Positions 61,169 through 64,000 of a stretch of DNA of 64,000 bases are shown here, in pieces; within the stretch, counting starts at the first letter, position 1, and each line of letters opens with the position of its first letter. Position numbers and translations under genes: made by a program. The notes below the pieces were generated by a model. It was not told the DNA's origin. It did no database searches and saw nothing but the letters and a program-made list of their open reading frames with translations. Source of the DNA: an uncultured Bacteroidia bacterium (lineage in GTDB: Bacteria > Bacteroidota > Bacteroidia > Bacteroidales > UBA932); the NCBI GenBank assembly GCA_902792815.1, contig CADBAY010000008.1, positions 36,581 to 100,580 on the forward strand. The letters are read 5' to 3'.

Positions 61169-64000
61169 TTAGAAAGTTACACTGGCTCCGACTGATATCG
61201 TGCGAGGGTATAAGTATCCGACTCCGGTGTTGCTTGTCGCAACGCCTGAAGCATTTGCCAACTCAGGGTCGATCAGGAGCGTATGCTTCTTGAGAGGGGA
61301 AAGATAGAACAAATTCTCTCCGCTGACATAGAAACGCAGTTTGTCGATGGCAATCTTCCTGCTAAGCTTAGACGGAAGAGTGTAGCCGAGGGTAAGGTTC
61401 TTCAGCCTGAGGTATCCTATGTTTTGGAGAAAATAGTCGTTGCTGAATCCCAGTCCCGTATAGTAATCGTTGGAAGTATATGCCGAATAGCCGCGCGGGC
61501 GCGGAAAATACGCATCGGTATGCTCCGGCGACCATACAATGTCCATAAAACGCTTATGGATAAACGTTATGCTTGTGGAAGAATAAGGGCCCCAGAAAGC
61601 ATACCCTCCATATGTGCCCTTGGGATACCAGTCCTTATGGCCTATGCCCTGGAAGAATGCGGAGAAGTCGAATCCCTTCCAGTCAAAGTCGAGACGGAAA
61701 GAATAATTGAAGTGCGGTTGGGTCGTGCCTAATACATCAAGGTCTCCGTGGTCGTCGAGAGTGTTTTTTCCTTTGGAGATGATTCCGTCAGGCTCTCCGT
61801 TCGGGCCGCCTCCTATGTCAAGCAACTTGAAGTCTCCTGCCTTGGCGCCTTCTCCGTCCACGCAAACGCCGCCGCCCGGATAATAGTATCCCGGCTGGAA
61901 CTGGCGGCTGTCCACTGAAGAAGTATATTCCCAAGCTTCTTCATCGGAGGTGAAAAGGCCGCCAGAGCGGAACCCCCATATGGTGCCGAGTTCCTCGCCC
62001 ACGTAGTGGCTGTCAAGTGTGCCGGTTGGATTGTAATACTTGGTGAAATATGTGTGCCTGTCGCCTAGGAAACCCGATACGGAATAGTTGAACCTGCTGC
62101 CGGCCAGCATGAAACCGTCGTGCCAGTCGAGCGAGAACTCCCATCCGTATGTGCGGAGGTCTGCACAATTCTCCTTGGGCTCGGTCGCTCCGAATACTTC
62201 CGGGAGCGCAACTGAAGCGGTAAGCATGTCTTTGGTGTCCCTGATGTAGTAGTCTCCGACGAATTTCAGCTTGTTGTCGAAGAATGAGAGATCCAGACCT
62301 GCATCATAGGTGTTTACGGTCTCCCAGGTGAGGTTCCCGGAAACAGGCGACGAGATCGACGCATAGCGCGACTTGGTCTGGTTGTCGAAGGTATAGTCCT
62401 GAGTATTGTCTATGGAGATTCTCTCGATGTAGTAATAGTTCGAAACCTGCTGGTTGCCGAGGGATCCTGCAGAGAAACGTATTTTTCCGTTGGAGACAAT
62501 TTTTTTGAGAGGAGAGAAGAATTTCTCTTCGCTGAATTTCCAGGCAATTGACCCGGAGGGGAAGAAGCCCCAGCGGTGACGCTCGCCGAAGCGGGAAGTA
62601 CCGTCGTAGCGGGCGCTGGCCTCCAGTATGTAGATGCCTTTATAGTCATAGTTCAGCCGGCCGAAGAAACCAAGTGTCGCATATTCTGAATTGCCGCTTG
62701 AAACGGAGTAGGAGGCCCTTGGGAATCCGTTTTCATCTGCGCTTTGATCTATGAGGGCGAAAGAGTCGTATCCTTCGACGAGGACCGGCGAGCCTTTGAC
62801 CGTAAAATCGGAGGTCCGCGATGTCTCGTATTGAGCTCCGGCAAGGGCCTTCATGTAGTGGCCGCCCCAATTGTTCTCATACTGAACGGTGAGGGTCCCG
62901 ATATGCACCTGCCGCCAGTCGCGGTCCTCTTTGTAAGAATTTGTGGTTCCCGACATCTCGTTGATGATACCGGGTTGATTGGACCAATAGTATTTGCCTG
63001 TACGGTAGGTATTGAAAGTATCTATGCGGCGGAAGTCATACTGCCCGCTTATGGTAAGACCACGCAAAGGCGTGATTTCCAACTTGTTTGAAAGTGTCAA
63101 GTGGCCGGTATCCTTGCTGTTGTGGTTAGTCCCCGCAAGAGCCTGTGTCGCGGAATTGTTCATCATGTTGGTCTTTGCCGCGCCGGCGAGTTCTATGGGG
63201 AAATTTACAAGCGAACCGTCAGGATTGTATGGCGAAAATGCGGGCGAGCCGTAGCGCCATAGATTTTCAAACGTAGATTCCATATCGGAATTACCTTGCC
63301 AAGCGTAATTCTTCTTTGCGTAGGAGAGATTGTTGATATACCGGATGTGTTTGTTCACCTGGGCTGAAACCTTGCTGCGTATGGAGTAACTTCTGTATTT
63401 ATCGCTAAGGCTGCCCTTCAGCAATCCGGTCTCGTTGTAGTAGCGTCCGCCGACATAGTACCGTATTCCGCCGTTGCCTCCTGATACGGAAAAATCGTGC
63501 TCCGAGACAGGGCGGTTGGTGTTGTAGAAGAAGTTGAACCAGTCGAAGTTGCCGTAATAGTGGTAATAACCGTCAGCCCCCACTTCTACCCATGGACGTG
63601 CGGGATTCTCAACCACATCGTTGCGCCTCTCAAAAAGTTTCAGCAATTCGCCGTTTGCCACTGTGTAGTCGTATTCGTTCAGCCTGGAACTGTGGAACGA
63701 GTGCTGTTGGAAGTAGTTGATGATGGAGATATGGTCGTAGCCCGTGGTAATCAGGTCCATGTCGGTAGTCGGCTGAATCCATCCCTGACGGAATCCATAG
63801 GAAATCCGGGCGCTGCCTGTGGAACCTTGTTTGGTTGTAACGAGCACTACTCCTGCCGATGCCTTGGCACCGTAAATGGCGCAGGTCGATGCGTCCTTTA
63901 GTATTGAAACCGACTCTATGTCGTTCGGATTCAACATGGAAAGGCTGCCTTCCACTCCGTCGATCAGCACTAGGGGACTGCCTCCGTTGACCGAGAGGGA
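61169..64000 (-). CDS. SusC/RagA family TonB-dependent transporter, 5' end outside window
   Basis: About 943 residues are visible. The frame is open to the window edge (SLSVNGGSPLVLIDGVEGSL) and begins within the plug domain, with the signature VSILKDASTCAIYGAKASAGVVLVTTKQG. The barrel follows and ends RTISVGASVTF. The N-terminal extension, signal peptide and promoter lie to the right of the window. It is the first visible gene of an operon of about 22.5 kb and pairs with the SusD gene 1 base downstream. Confidence 0.95.
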   Translation of the reverse strand, partial: SLSVNGGSPLVLIDGVEGSLSMLNPNDIESVSILKDASTCAIYGAKASAGVVLVTTKQGSTGSARISYGFRQGWIQPTTDMDLITTGYDHISIINYFQQHSFHSSRLNEYDYTVANGELLKLFERRNDVVENPARPWVEVGADGYYHYYGNFDWFNFFYNTNRPVSEHDFSVSGGNGGIRYYVGGRYYNETGLLKGSLSDKYRSYSIRSKVSAQVNKHIRYINNLSYAKKNYAWQGNSDMESTFENLWRYGSPAFSPYNPDGSLVNFPIELAGAAKTNMMNNSATQALAGTNHNSKDTGHLTLSNKLEITPLRGLTISGQYDFRRIDTFNTYRTGKYYWSNQPGIINEMSGTTNSYKEDRDWRQVHIGTLTVQYENNWGGHYMKALAGAQYETSRTSDFTVKGSPVLVEGYDSFALIDQSADENGFPRASYSVSSGNSEYATLGFFGRLNYDYKGIYILEASARYDGTSRFGERHRWGFFPSGSIAWKFSEEKFFSPLKKIVSNGKIRFSAGSLGNQQVSNYYYIERISIDNTQDYTFDNQTKSRYASISSPVSGNLTWETVNTYDAGLDLSFFDNKLKFVGDYYIRDTKDMLTASVALPEVFGATEPKENCADLRTYGWEFSLDWHDGFMLAGSRFNYSVSGFLGDRHTYFTKYYNPTGTLDSHYVGEELGTIWGFRSGGLFTSDEEAWEYTSSVDSRQFQPGYYYPGGGVCVDGEGAKAGDFKLLDIGGGPNGEPDGIISKGKNTLDDHGDLDVLGTTQPHFNYSFRLDFDWKGFDFSAFFQGIGHKDWYPKGTYGGYAFWGPYSSTSITFIHKRFMDIVWSPEHTDAYFPRPRGYSAYTSNDYYTGLGFSNDYFLQNIGYLRLKNLTLGYTLPSKLSRKIAIDKLRFYVSGENLFYLSPLKKHTLLIDPELANASGVATSNTGVGYLYPRTISVGASVTF

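Overview
The window looks like a Bacteroidales (Bacteroidota) chromosome of moderate GC content. The support is two SusC/SusD transporter pairs, many lipoproteins with a Cys lipobox, BACON, fimbrillin-like and BspA-type domains, a serine palmitoyltransferase, and repeated TAnnTTTG (-7) / TTTG (-33) promoter boxes typical of this phylum. Species cannot be read from the sequence. No tRNA, complete insertion sequence or CRISPR array was seen.

Layout. 1-5.0 kb (minus): a histidine-utilisation operon ftcD-hutU-hutH, with hutH cut by the window edge. 5.0-15.5 kb: a YitT membrane protein, an unrecognised duplicated lipoprotein, a truncated GH43 gene joined to a remnant that looks like the end of a KDPG aldolase, a nicotinamidase, a heterodimeric ABC exporter with a thioesterase, a queuosine-precursor operon (transporter plus QueF) behind a probable preQ1-I riboswitch, a CBM9-like protein and a NamZ/DUF1343 lipoprotein. 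15.5-18.6 kb (minus): SRP RNA, cytidine deaminase, phosphohexomutase and an FtsE-like ATPase. 18.6-31.4 kb (plus): a TPR protein, an outer-membrane barrel, gyrB, serine palmitoyltransferase with a coupled SDR reductase, a PgpH-type HD phosphohydrolase, a short trigger factor without a PPIase domain, and a BspA-like lipoprotein.

31.7-38.6 kb (plus) is an accessory surface cluster: a 48-residue Cys-Ser-Ser-Gly-Gly peptide, a fimbrillin-like/BACON lipoprotein, a 1135-residue fimbrillin-like + LRR + BACON + M64-like metallopeptidase lipoprotein, an unrecognised 182-residue protein, a second fimbrillin-like lipoprotein, then a putative regulator preceded by mutually exclusive hairpins. It is followed by a HigB-HigA toxin-antitoxin pair with a visible operator and by a divergent Ser/Thr kinase / outer-membrane protein pair.

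41.5-64.0 kb (minus) is one tightly packed PUL-like operon of about 22.5 kb that runs off the right edge. It has two SusC/SusD pairs and seven further lipoproteins but no recognisable glycoside hydrolase or polysaccharide lyase. The enzymes seen are a calcineurin-like phosphoesterase, a DUF4886/SGNH-type C-terminal domain and a sugar-isomerase-like TIM barrel, accompanied by beta-propellers and BACON domains. Together with the M64-like surface cluster, this is the most likely place for an undescribed nutrient-acquisition system.
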